Below are positions 13,594 through 20,830 of a stretch of 64,000 nucleotides of DNA, in pieces (the stretch's first letter is position 1; every line of letters starts with the position of its first letter). A model generated the notes under the pieces. The model was not told the DNA's origin and made no database searches. It was given only the letters and a program-made list of their open reading frames with translations. Position numbers and translations under genes: made by a program. Source of the stretch: Planktosalinus sp963977065 (GTDB taxonomy: Bacteria; Bacteroidota; Bacteroidia; Flavobacteriales; Flavobacteriaceae); assembly GCA_963977065.1 (NCBI GenBank), contig CAXBNF010000002.1, positions 1 to 64,000 of the forward strand, read 5' to 3'.

Positions 13594-15179
13594 AAAATTT
13601 ACTTTTCATATTTATACTTGCTGTTTTCTTTATCTCTTGTAAAGAGAAAGTGGAGGTAGTACCCGAAGTGACTATTGAAGAGATAGAATTGGATTCTCTC
13701 AATAGAATAAAAATGGTTTCCATAGACACTTTGTCTTTAGAGGCAATAAGTGACTCACTTATTCAATCATTTTATTTAAACAATCAATTAAAAACCTTTT
13801 GGGTCTCTGATCAGTCACGAGGAGCACTTGTCAACGAGTTATTAAAGGTTGAGGAGGAAGGGCTTTTTGAAAAACATTTTGATCTGGATAGCATTCAAAA
13901 ACATGAAACTATCCTTGAAAAGTTATCTGATAAAGAATTGATATCCTATGACTTTTTACTTACAAAAAACCTTCTTCGTTACATATACAAGGTAAGTAAA
14001 GGAAGTATCAATCCTAAAGAAATGTATGAAGATTATGAGTTAAAACCGGATACTTTTGATTTTAAAACCACGCTGTTAAGGTTTCAAAAAGAAGATTTTG
14101 ACAAGGTAATCAATGACATAAAACCTCAACATATAGTTTATAAAAAATTAAGAACAGCACTGGAACTCATAAATGAATTTCCAAATAAGAACCTACCCAT
14201 TATTGAAATTGATGACAAACTAGAAATAAGTGACACAACAGAAACTGTCATTGCCCTAAAAGAAAGATTAATATTTTGGAAAGATTTAAAACAACAGGAC
14301 AGTATTACCCCGGTTTTTGATGAAGAGACCGAACTGGCTGTTAAAAAATTTCAGATGCGTCACGGTTTGGCAACAGACGGGGTTGTGGGTGTGGGTACTT
14401 TATATGCTCTTAACAAAAACCCCGAAGAAAGAAGATTTCAAATTATAGCAAATATGGAGCGGTGGCGATGGTATCCACGCGACCTCGGTGATGATTATCT
14501 AATCATTAACATCCCTGACTATACCTTGCATGCTATCAAAAACAATGACACCACCAAGACAAACAGGGTTATAGTGGGTAAAAGCTCAAGAAGGACTCCT
14601 GTATTGACTTCTAAATTCAGTCATTTGGTTTTCAACCCCACCTGGACCATACCCCCCACAATTAAGAAAAATGATATTGTTCCTTCCGTAAAAAAGGACA
14701 GGGGCTATTTAGCTTCAAAAAATATGACCGTTTATGACAGACAAGGCAATAAAGTGAGTGCCGAAGACTGGAATGAAAAAGACGCCCTTTCATACCGATA
14801 TGTTCAAAGTCCTGGGGCCTATAACTCCCTTGGACTGGTAAAATTTATGTTCCCCAATCGTTTTATGGTGTACCTTCATGACACTAACTCCAGAAGTTTT
14901 TTTGACAAGGCAAACAGGTCTTTGAGTTCGGGATGTGTGAGGGTGCAAGACCCTTTTGATCTCGCAGCTTACCTTTTGGATGATGAAAAGAAATGGAGTT
15001 TGGAGACCATCAATGCACTGGTTAAAACAAACAATACAAAAGAAGCAAAAATGACAAAAGATGTCAATGTGCACTTATTCTACTGGACTGCCTGGAGTGA
15101 AAATGGTACTTTACAATTTCGGGATGACCTTTACAATAAAGACGAGGCTTTGTATAAAGCACTTTTAGAATTAGACTAA
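13587..15179 (+). CDS. L,D-transpeptidase lipoprotein (YcbB/LdtD-like) with peptidoglycan-binding domain
   Basis: This 530-residue lipoprotein (lipobox ending at Cys18, FISC) crosslinks peptidoglycan between L and D centres or attaches proteins to it. A scaffold domain (about 40-220) comes first. A PG_binding_1 domain follows (about 245-275, DEETELAVKKFQMRHGLATDGVVGVGTLYALN). The YkuD catalytic domain comes last, with MVYLHDTNSR and LSSGCVRVQDP (catalytic Cys, His and Arg). This is the usual architecture of YcbB-type enzymes. The 3' end overlaps the convergent second transpeptidase gene by 9 bp. Confidence 0.92.
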   Translation: MVKNLLFIFILAVFFISCKEKVEVVPEVTIEEIELDSLNRIKMVSIDTLSLEAISDSLIQSFYLNNQLKTFWVSDQSRGALVNELLKVEEEGLFEKHFDLDSIQKHETILEKLSDKELISYDFLLTKNLLRYIYKVSKGSINPKEMYEDYELKPDTFDFKTTLLRFQKEDFDKVINDIKPQHIVYKKLRTALELINEFPNKNLPIIEIDDKLEISDTTETVIALKERLIFWKDLKQQDSITPVFDEETELAVKKFQMRHGLATDGVVGVGTLYALNKNPEERRFQIIANMERWRWYPRDLGDDYLIINIPDYTLHAIKNNDTTKTNRVIVGKSSRRTPVLTSKFSHLVFNPTWTIPPTIKKNDIVPSVKKDRGYLASKNMTVYDRQGNKVSAEDWNEKDALSYRYVQSPGAYNSLGLVKFMFPNRFMVYLHDTNSRSFFDKANRSLSSGCVRVQDPFDLAAYLLDDEKKWSLETINALVKTNNTKEAKMTKDVNVHLFYWTAWSENGTLQFRDDLYNKDEALYKALLELD

Positions 15180-15866
15180 CTGTGATTTTGTAAGATATTC
15201 GTCAGAAGGATAATATATAAACAAACATGATTTTTCCTTTATCAAATCGATGATGGTTTTACTCTCTTCCTTAGGCAATGATGGACATCCCAGGCTTCTG
15301 CCGAGTCTGCCGTGCTGTGATATGAAATTTTCAGATACATAATCTGCACCGTGAATCACAATGGCTCTTTCCCTGGCTTTGTCATTAATATTTTTTTCCA
15401 ATCCATCCAGCCTAAGAGAATAACCATGCTTGCCAAAATAAGTTTCGGCAGTGGCATAAAACCCTAAACTGCTTTGAAAAGATTCCGGTATGTTTGAAAA
15501 AGATTTGGCATATTCATTTCCGGTATTTCGGCCATGTGCCACATAGGTTTGATGAAGTATTTCATTGGTTTGTAAATCAATAACCCAAAGCCGCTTTTCA
15601 TTTGCAGATAGACTAAAGTCAACAACTGTCAGCAAATTCTTTTTTATTTTCCCGGTTTCCTCTAGAAGGTAATAACCATTAAGCGCCTTAGTAAAACTGT
15701 CTTTAGTGGGCAATTCAAAATGGTTTGTATTCAAATTTTCATAGACCATTTCAGCCTTTGAAATTGTAGTTGTCGTAAATTTAGTTGTGTGGAGGATTGT
15801 GCTGCTTAAGTTGGTTGAATGGGAAATAAATCCAAACAACAAAATGGGGAGAATTTTGTATATCAT
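15171..15866 (-). CDS. Murein L,D-transpeptidase catalytic-domain protein (YkuD_2 type)
   Basis: This 231-residue exported protein has a signal peptide. Its C-terminal catalytic domain carries DFSLSANEKRLWVIDLQTNEILHQTYVAHG, then IVIHGADYVS and GRLGRSLGCPSLP with the catalytic cysteine, the YkuD_2 form of L,D-transpeptidases. It acts in the periplasm on peptidoglycan. It is unrelated in detail to the YcbB-like enzyme it faces. The tail-to-tail 9-bp overlap means both genes share their stop region and lack a separate terminator. Confidence 0.88.
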   Translation of the reverse strand: MIYKILPILLFGFISHSTNLSSTILHTTKFTTTTISKAEMVYENLNTNHFELPTKDSFTKALNGYYLLEETGKIKKNLLTVVDFSLSANEKRLWVIDLQTNEILHQTYVAHGRNTGNEYAKSFSNIPESFQSSLGFYATAETYFGKHGYSLRLDGLEKNINDKARERAIVIHGADYVSENFISQHGRLGRSLGCPSLPKEESKTIIDLIKEKSCLFIYYPSDEYLTKSQLV

Positions 15867-16056
15867 TAATAATCTTTAGGTTAAACTTTTATTTGGGCTT
15901 TTCAAAAATAGAAATTAAATTGGAAAATCAAAATAAAAGAGTCATTAATTTTGCTTTTATATCTTTCTAACGAATCAAATTTTAATTTGTTATACTTAAA
16001 GTGCTAAAGTTTCAGAGAGAAAATGATCACATCTAAAATGAATAGAAAATACTTAG

Positions 16057-16064
16057 TACATTTG
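16057..16064 (+). promoter_or_regulatory. -7 promoter element TACATTTG of gpmI
   Basis: This is a perfect match to TAnnTTTG, ending 16 bp before the gpmI ATG. No clear TTG -33 element was seen at the expected distance. Confidence 0.6.
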
Positions 16065-16080
16065 TAAGACAAACAAAACT

Positions 16081-17598
16081 ATGAATAAAAAAGTCCTCTT
16101 GATGATTTTAGATGGTTGGGGAATAACACAAAACCCCACAGTCTCTGCGATAGTAAATGCAAAAACACCTTTTATTGACTCCTTATATTTAAAATATCCA
16201 CATGCACAACTGCGCACAGATGGGCTCCATGTGGGCCTTCCGGAGGGGCAAATGGGAAACAGTGAAGTTGGCCACATCAATCTGGGTGCCGGTCGCATTA
16301 TATATCAGGAACTTGCAAAAATCAATCTTGCTGTTAAAAATGACACCCTATCTCAAGAACCCGTTTTGAAAGAAGCTTTCGCTTACGCGAAAAATAATCA
16401 TAAAAACATTCATCTTTTAGGACTGGTTTCAGATGGTGGTGTTCATTCTCATATAAATCACCTCAAGGGATTGCTCAATGCTTCAGCTAAAGAAGGTTTG
16501 AGTAATCAAACATTTGTGCACGCCTTTACTGATGGTCGTGATGTGGATCCTCAATCAGGAAAGAAGTTTATAGAAGAACTGCAAAACCATTTAAAAATTT
16601 CCGGTGGAAAATTAGCTTCCATTATTGGCAGATATTATGCTATGGATAGAGACAAACGCTGGGAACGCACCAAAAAAGCATATGATCTTCTGGTTCACGG
16701 TAAAGGCAATCTCTCTCAAAATGCACTTGAAAGCATACAGCAAAGTTATGACAATGGCATTACTGATGAGTTTATTGAACCCATCATCTTAACTGAAAAT
16801 GAAATACCCATTACAACCATAGAACCAGATGATGTTGTTGTTTTCTTTAACTTCAGAACAGACCGTGGAAGACAACTCACTGAAGCGCTTACACAAAAGG
16901 ACTATCACGAATATAATATGTCAACTTTACCATTGCATTTTGTAACGATGACAAACTATGATGACAATTACAAAAACATCAAAGTCATCTATAATAAAGA
17001 CAATATCACTCAAACTTTAGGAGAAGTCATTTCAAGAGCCGGAAAAAAACAGATTCGCATCGCCGAAACAGAAAAATATCCGCATGTTACCTTTTTCTTT
17101 TCGGGTGGGAGAGAAGAACCATTTGCAGGTGAAAACCGCATCTTGTGTCCTTCCCCAAAAGTAGCAACCTATGACCTGCAACCGGAAATGAGCGCCTTTG
17201 AAATTAGAGATAAAATCATTCCTGAAATAAAAGATAAAACAGCAGATTTTATCTGTCTTAATTTTGCAAACCCTGATATGGTGGGACATACAGGTGTATT
17301 TTCAGCAGCTATAAAAGCTTGTGAAACTGTTGACAGCTGTTCAAAAAGCATTGTTGAAAAAGCATTAGAAAATGGATATACCACCATCATTATTGCCGAT
17401 CACGGCAATAGTGAAACCATGGTCAACCCAGATGGATCTCCAAATACTGCACACACTACAAACCCGGTACCCATTATTGTTGTAGATCCTGAAATAAAAT
17501 CAGTTGAAAATGGTATTTTAGCAAATATTGCTCCCACTATTTTGAAACTTATGGGAATTGAAAAACCCGAAATAATGAATGAAAAATCACTTATATAA
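16081..17598 (+). CDS. gpmI: 2,3-bisphosphoglycerate-independent phosphoglycerate mutase
   Basis: This 505-residue cytoplasmic glycolytic enzyme interconverts 3- and 2-phosphoglycerate using two Mn ions. It has the alkaline-phosphatase-like metal site LMILDGWGI (Asp11), the phosphoserine nucleophile in MGNSEVGHINLGAGR (Ser61), the substrate-binding domain with DGRDVDPQSG and YYAMDRDKRWER, and the second metal-site block NFANPDMVGHTG...IIADHGN. Length is as expected. Followed 8 bp later by a thioredoxin-like lipoprotein gene. Confidence 0.96.
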   Translation: MNKKVLLMILDGWGITQNPTVSAIVNAKTPFIDSLYLKYPHAQLRTDGLHVGLPEGQMGNSEVGHINLGAGRIIYQELAKINLAVKNDTLSQEPVLKEAFAYAKNNHKNIHLLGLVSDGGVHSHINHLKGLLNASAKEGLSNQTFVHAFTDGRDVDPQSGKKFIEELQNHLKISGGKLASIIGRYYAMDRDKRWERTKKAYDLLVHGKGNLSQNALESIQQSYDNGITDEFIEPIILTENEIPITTIEPDDVVVFFNFRTDRGRQLTEALTQKDYHEYNMSTLPLHFVTMTNYDDNYKNIKVIYNKDNITQTLGEVISRAGKKQIRIAETEKYPHVTFFFSGGREEPFAGENRILCPSPKVATYDLQPEMSAFEIRDKIIPEIKDKTADFICLNFANPDMVGHTGVFSAAIKACETVDSCSKSIVEKALENGYTTIIIADHGNSETMVNPDGSPNTAHTTNPVPIIVVDPEIKSVENGILANIAPTILKLMGIEKPEIMNEKSLI

Positions 17599-17606
17599 TT
17601 AAAATC

Positions 17607-18173
17607 ATGAAAAAAATATTATTAATACTGCTAGTATCCACATTAATGATTGCTTGTGGAAATGAAAAAAAAGAAAACGAAGAAACTCAAAATGAAGAAA
17701 CTGTAACTTATGAAGAAGAGGAAGAACTTCCCATACTTCTTGGTAAACAAGAAATAGCTGCCATAAAATCTGCTCCTTACACAAAATGGTTTATGGAAAA
17801 CTACAAGTACAGCCCAAATCAAAAAAAACTGGGCCCTCTCAAAGCAGCACTTGAGGGAAAGAAGCTGACTATTTTTATGGGAACCTGGTGTGAAGACAGT
17901 CAAATGCAGGTGCCGGCATTGCTTAATGTTCTTGATGCTATCAAATATGACAGTTCAAACATCACATTAATTACTATGTCTGAAGACAAAGACACTCCCG
18001 AAGGATATGAAGACGGACATAACATTTTATATGTGCCCACAATTATTGTTTATGAAAACGAGGTGGAAATGGGAAGAATTGTTGAATACCCTGTTGAAAG
18101 TCTTGAAGCCGATTTACTGGCTATAGCAACAGGTGAAAAATATAAGCACTCATACGCAGACGAACAGGAATAA
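17607..18173 (+). CDS. Thioredoxin-fold lipoprotein with CxxS motif
   Basis: This 188-residue lipoprotein (LMIAC, Cys17) has a Glu-rich linker (about 20-42) and a thioredoxin-like domain (about 75-180). The active site reads GTWCEDSQMQVPAL: the first cysteine (Cys95) is kept but the second is serine (Ser98). CxxS thioredoxins cannot run a full dithiol cycle and usually act as isomerases or form mixed disulfides. The protein is likely periplasmic or attached to the outer membrane. It is 8 bp after gpmI. WCxDS variants recur in Bacteroidota thioredoxin-family proteins; the substrate is unknown. Confidence 0.8.
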   Translation: MKKILLILLVSTLMIACGNEKKENEETQNEETVTYEEEEELPILLGKQEIAAIKSAPYTKWFMENYKYSPNQKKLGPLKAALEGKKLTIFMGTWCEDSQMQVPALLNVLDAIKYDSSNITLITMSEDKDTPEGYEDGHNILYVPTIIVYENEVEMGRIVEYPVESLEADLLAIATGEKYKHSYADEQE

Positions 18174-18193
18174 TTCATTCCATATATTCTTTG

Positions 18194-18201
18194 TAATTTT
18201 G
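18194..18201 (+). promoter_or_regulatory. -7 promoter element TAATTTTG
   Basis: This is a perfect TAnnTTTG match, ending 8 bp before the ATG of the HAD-like gene at 18210 and consistent with a near-leaderless transcript for the HAD-map pair. Confidence 0.55.
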
Positions 18202-18209
18202 CCGGAATT

Positions 18210-18620
18210 ATGAGAAATAAATCATTAACTATCGCCATCGATTTTGATGGTACATTGGTTGAGAATGCTTATCCAAAAATTGGAAAACCCGTTCTTTTTG
18301 CTTTTGAAACTTTAAAAGAACTTCAAGAGAAAGGCCATCGTTTGATTTTATGGACATACCGTCACGGTAACGAATTAGAAGAGGCCATAGCGTTTTGTAA
18401 AGCAAGAGAAATTACATTCTATGCCGTCAATAAAAGTTTCCCCGAAGAAGAATTTGACCATACCCAAAGCCGGAAAATTTTAGCAGACATATACATCGAT
18501 GACAGAAATATTGGCGGATTGATGGAATGGGGCGAAATATACAGATTGCTCGTCAATGAAAACGGCGGACTCAAAAAGAAGAAAAAAAGCAAAGGGCTCT
18601 TCTCCTTTTTAAAAAAATAA
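18210..18620 (+). CDS. Small HAD-superfamily hydrolase (BT0820 type)
   Basis: This 136-residue cytoplasmic protein has HAD motif I IAIDFDGTLVE (nucleophile and acid-base aspartates), motif II LILWTYR, a lysine region KSFPEEEFDH and motif III DIYIDDRNIGG. It has no separate cap domain, as in the short BT0820-like phosphatases of Bacteroidota. The substrate is unknown. The C-terminus is lysine-rich (KKKKKSKG). It is followed 10 bp later by map. Confidence 0.85.
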   Translation: MRNKSLTIAIDFDGTLVENAYPKIGKPVLFAFETLKELQEKGHRLILWTYRHGNELEEAIAFCKAREITFYAVNKSFPEEEFDHTQSRKILADIYIDDRNIGGLMEWGEIYRLLVNENGGLKKKKKSKGLFSFLKK

Positions 18621-18630
18621 AATATTCAAA

Positions 18631-19452
18631 ATGATTATACCAAAATCAAAAGAAGAAATCGAATTGATGCGGCAAAGTGCGCTGGTTGTATCCCGCACAT
18701 TGGGAATGATCGCTGCCGAGCTAAAACCCGGCGTAAAATTGAGTTATCTCGATCAACTTGCCGAAGCTTATATCAGAGAAGAAGAAAACGCCCTTCCCGG
18801 CTTTAAAGGTCTTTATGACTGCCCCTCCACCCTTTTAATCAGCGTAAATAATCAAGTCGTACACGGGCTTCCCACTGATATGGAAATCAGGGAAGGTGAC
18901 ATTCTCTCCATTGATTGTGGTGCCATTAAAAATGAGTATTATGGCGACCACGCCTATACATTTGCTGTGGGTGAAATAAAACCCGAAGTAGCAAAATTAT
19001 TGGAAGTCACTAAAGAATCCCTATACAGAGGAATCAGGGAATTCAAATCCGGTAACCGTGTGGGTGATATTGGATTTGCGATTCAAAATTATTGTGAAAG
19101 CTTTGGATATGGTGTTGTAAGAGAACTTGTGGGTCACGGACTTGGTAAAAAACTTCACGAAGACCCTGAAATCCCTAATTACGGAAAACGCGGACGCGGA
19201 AAAAAATTCATTGAAGGTATGACCATCGCCATTGAACCCATGATAAATATGGGGACGCATCGTGTAAAACAACTCAAAGACGGATGGACCATCGTAACCG
19301 ATGATGGCCAACCCAGTGCCCATTTTGAGCACAATGTAGCCTTAGTTGACGGCAAACCCGAGCTGCTTTCCACATTTGGATACATCTACAAAGTGCTGGG
19401 TATTGAAAGTGATGAGGAAAGTGAGTTTAGACAAAAAGAATTGGTGCTTTAG
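18631..19452 (+). CDS. map: Methionine aminopeptidase, type I
   Basis: This 273-residue cytoplasmic metallopeptidase removes the initiator methionine from nascent proteins. It has the pita-bread fold with metal ligands in SIDCGAI, GDHAYTFAVG, VGHGLGKKLHE and AIEPMI, and the C-terminal SAHFEHNVAL. The length is slightly longer than E. coli Map, with a short C-terminal tail (about 255-273). It is probably cotranscribed with the HAD gene. Confidence 0.95.
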   Translation: MIIPKSKEEIELMRQSALVVSRTLGMIAAELKPGVKLSYLDQLAEAYIREEENALPGFKGLYDCPSTLLISVNNQVVHGLPTDMEIREGDILSIDCGAIKNEYYGDHAYTFAVGEIKPEVAKLLEVTKESLYRGIREFKSGNRVGDIGFAIQNYCESFGYGVVRELVGHGLGKKLHEDPEIPNYGKRGRGKKFIEGMTIAIEPMINMGTHRVKQLKDGWTIVTDDGQPSAHFEHNVALVDGKPELLSTFGYIYKVLGIESDEESEFRQKELVL

Positions 19453-19491
19453 ATCTAAGAAAGCATTTTTTGAAATGTGAGCATAAGGTTA

Positions 19492-19540
19492 TTTCACGGA
19501 GTTACACTGAGGAACACAGAGACACACAGAGAAAATAGAG
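19492..19540 (+). repeat. Left arm of GxxExxY cassette: CACNGAG units with 10-bp period
   Basis: The cores are CACGGAG (19495), CACTGAG (19505), CACAGAG (19515, 19525) and a degenerate AATAGAG (19534), spaced 10, 10, 10 and 9 bp. The last unit directly abuts the ATG at 19541, so the array forms the whole proximal 5' leader. The outermost decamer TTTCACGGAG (19492-19501) recurs exactly, inverted, in the right arm. Confidence 0.9.
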
Positions 19541-19918
19541 ATGATTGAAGAAGAGTTGACAGATAAAATTATAAATGCTGCTATAGAAGTGCATCGTTCA
19601 CTTGGTCCGGGTTTATTGGAGTCTGCTTATCAAGAATGTTTATTTTTCGAGCTTAAATCAAAAAATCTTCTTGTTCAAAAAGAAATTCCCTGTCCGGTTG
19701 TATATAAAGACATCAAACTAGATCACGGTTATCGCATAGACTTACTAGTTGAAAATAAGGTTGTCATTGAATTAAAAACTGTTGAATGCTTTACAGACGT
19801 TCATACTGCTCAAGTTTTAACTAATTTGAAACTAGGAGAATACCCTGTTGGTCTTTTAATAAATTTTCATACTAAGCTTTTAAAAAATGGAATCAAAAGA
19901 TTCATCAACACTCCCTAA
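19541..19918 (+). CDS. GxxExxY protein (PD-(D/E)XK nuclease-like)
   Basis: This 125-residue cytoplasmic protein of the GxxExxY family has the defining motif in LGPGLLESAYQECL (Gly24, Glu27, Tyr30). Residues YRIDLLVENKVVIELK give the PD-(D/E)XK-like metal site (Asp67, Glu77, Lys79). This suggests nuclease activity, though family function is unproven. It is flanked by inverted CACNGAG/CTCNGTG arrays, the same layout as the two four-helix genes at 5112 and 6010 but with a different protein fold. The ATG begins right at the end of the left array. Confidence 0.9.
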   Translation: MIEEELTDKIINAAIEVHRSLGPGLLESAYQECLFFELKSKNLLVQKEIPCPVVYKDIKLDHGYRIDLLVENKVVIELKTVECFTDVHTAQVLTNLKLGEYPVGLLINFHTKLLKNGIKRFINTP

Positions 19919-19921
19919 ACT

Positions 19922-19959
19922 CTCCGTGAATCTCCGTGTAAACTCTGTGAGTCTCCGTG
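19922..19959 (+). repeat. Right arm of GxxExxY cassette: CTCNGTG units
   Basis: CTCCGTG occurs at 19922, 19932 and 19953 and CTCTGTG at 19943, giving periods of 10, 11 and 10 bp. These are reverse complements of the left-arm CACGGAG/CACAGAG cores. The outermost decamer here, read on the minus strand, is TTTCACGGAG, identical to the outer left unit. The array starts 3 bp after the stop codon and ends 15 bp before the next ATG. Confidence 0.9.
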
Positions 19960-19974
19960 AAACAACCCTACCAC

Positions 19975-20739
19975 ATGAAAACCCTCTTTAAATTTTTCCT
20001 CAATAAAATTCCCAGACAAACGCTTATCAGGTTGAGTTATGTCTTTTGTCCCATTTTAGCGTTTTGGTACAAAGGAAATCGTTTTGAAGACCCCATCGAC
20101 GGAAAATCCTATCGCAGCTTTTTACCTTACGGCTATGAAAATCAACGGGAAAATGTACTTGCTCCCGGCACCCTTTCGCTGGAGCGACACCGCTTGCTTT
20201 GGTTGTATTTAAAAAATGAAACCAACTTCTTTACCGAAAATCTAAAAGTACTCCACTTCGCACCTGAGCAGGCATTTTATAAACGTTTCAAAAAATTAAA
20301 AAATTTAGATTACACGACAACCGACCTCAACTCCCCCCTTGCTGATGTAAAAGCAGATATTTGTAACTTACCTTTTGACGACAATAGCTTTGATTTTATT
20401 TTATGCAATCACGTGCTTGAACATATCCCAGATGATACCAAAGCGATGCAGGAACTCTATCGCATTTTAAAACCGGGCGGAACCGGTATTTTTCAAATAC
20501 CTCAAGACCTTTCAAGAGCAACTACTTTTGAAGACGACAGCATCACAGACCCTAAAGAAAGAGCCAAGATTTTTGGGCAGTATGACCATGTGAGAATTTA
20601 TGGTCGCGACTATTTTGAAAGGCTTAGAGCTGTTGGATTTCAAGTAAACTCAGTGCCTTACACAACGCATTTTTCTAAAACAGAAATTGAAAAGTATCGA
20701 CTTGCTGTTGATGAAGTTATTCCTGTATGCACAAAGTAA
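19975..20739 (+). CDS. Class I SAM-dependent methyltransferase
   Basis: This 254-residue protein has a Methyltransf_11-type core. A variant motif I (VLHFAPEQAFYKRF, lacking the usual glycine run) is followed by TTDLNSPLADVKADICNLPFDDNSFDFILCNHVLEHIPDDTKAMQELYRILKPGGTGIFQIP (motifs II-IV). An N-terminal region of about 90 residues holds a short hydrophobic stretch. The substrate is unknown; an envelope lipid or sugar is possible. ATG 19975 is preferred because the upstream in-frame GTG (19957) is part of the right repeat arm of the GxxExxY cassette. Confidence 0.82.
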   Translation: MKTLFKFFLNKIPRQTLIRLSYVFCPILAFWYKGNRFEDPIDGKSYRSFLPYGYENQRENVLAPGTLSLERHRLLWLYLKNETNFFTENLKVLHFAPEQAFYKRFKKLKNLDYTTTDLNSPLADVKADICNLPFDDNSFDFILCNHVLEHIPDDTKAMQELYRILKPGGTGIFQIPQDLSRATTFEDDSITDPKERAKIFGQYDHVRIYGRDYFERLRAVGFQVNSVPYTTHFSKTEIEKYRLAVDEVIPVCTK

Positions 20740-20830
20740 AGAGTGTGTTCACTTCCAATTTAACTTTTTATTTCGATTTGAATTTTATTTTTTGGTTATT
20801 TTTAGAAACTAATTCTGAAAAACCAAAACG

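Noticed and set aside
19957..19974. GTG start for the methyltransferase at 19975
   Set aside because: The GTG belongs to the last CTCCGTG unit of the repeat arm; an ATG follows 18 bp later.
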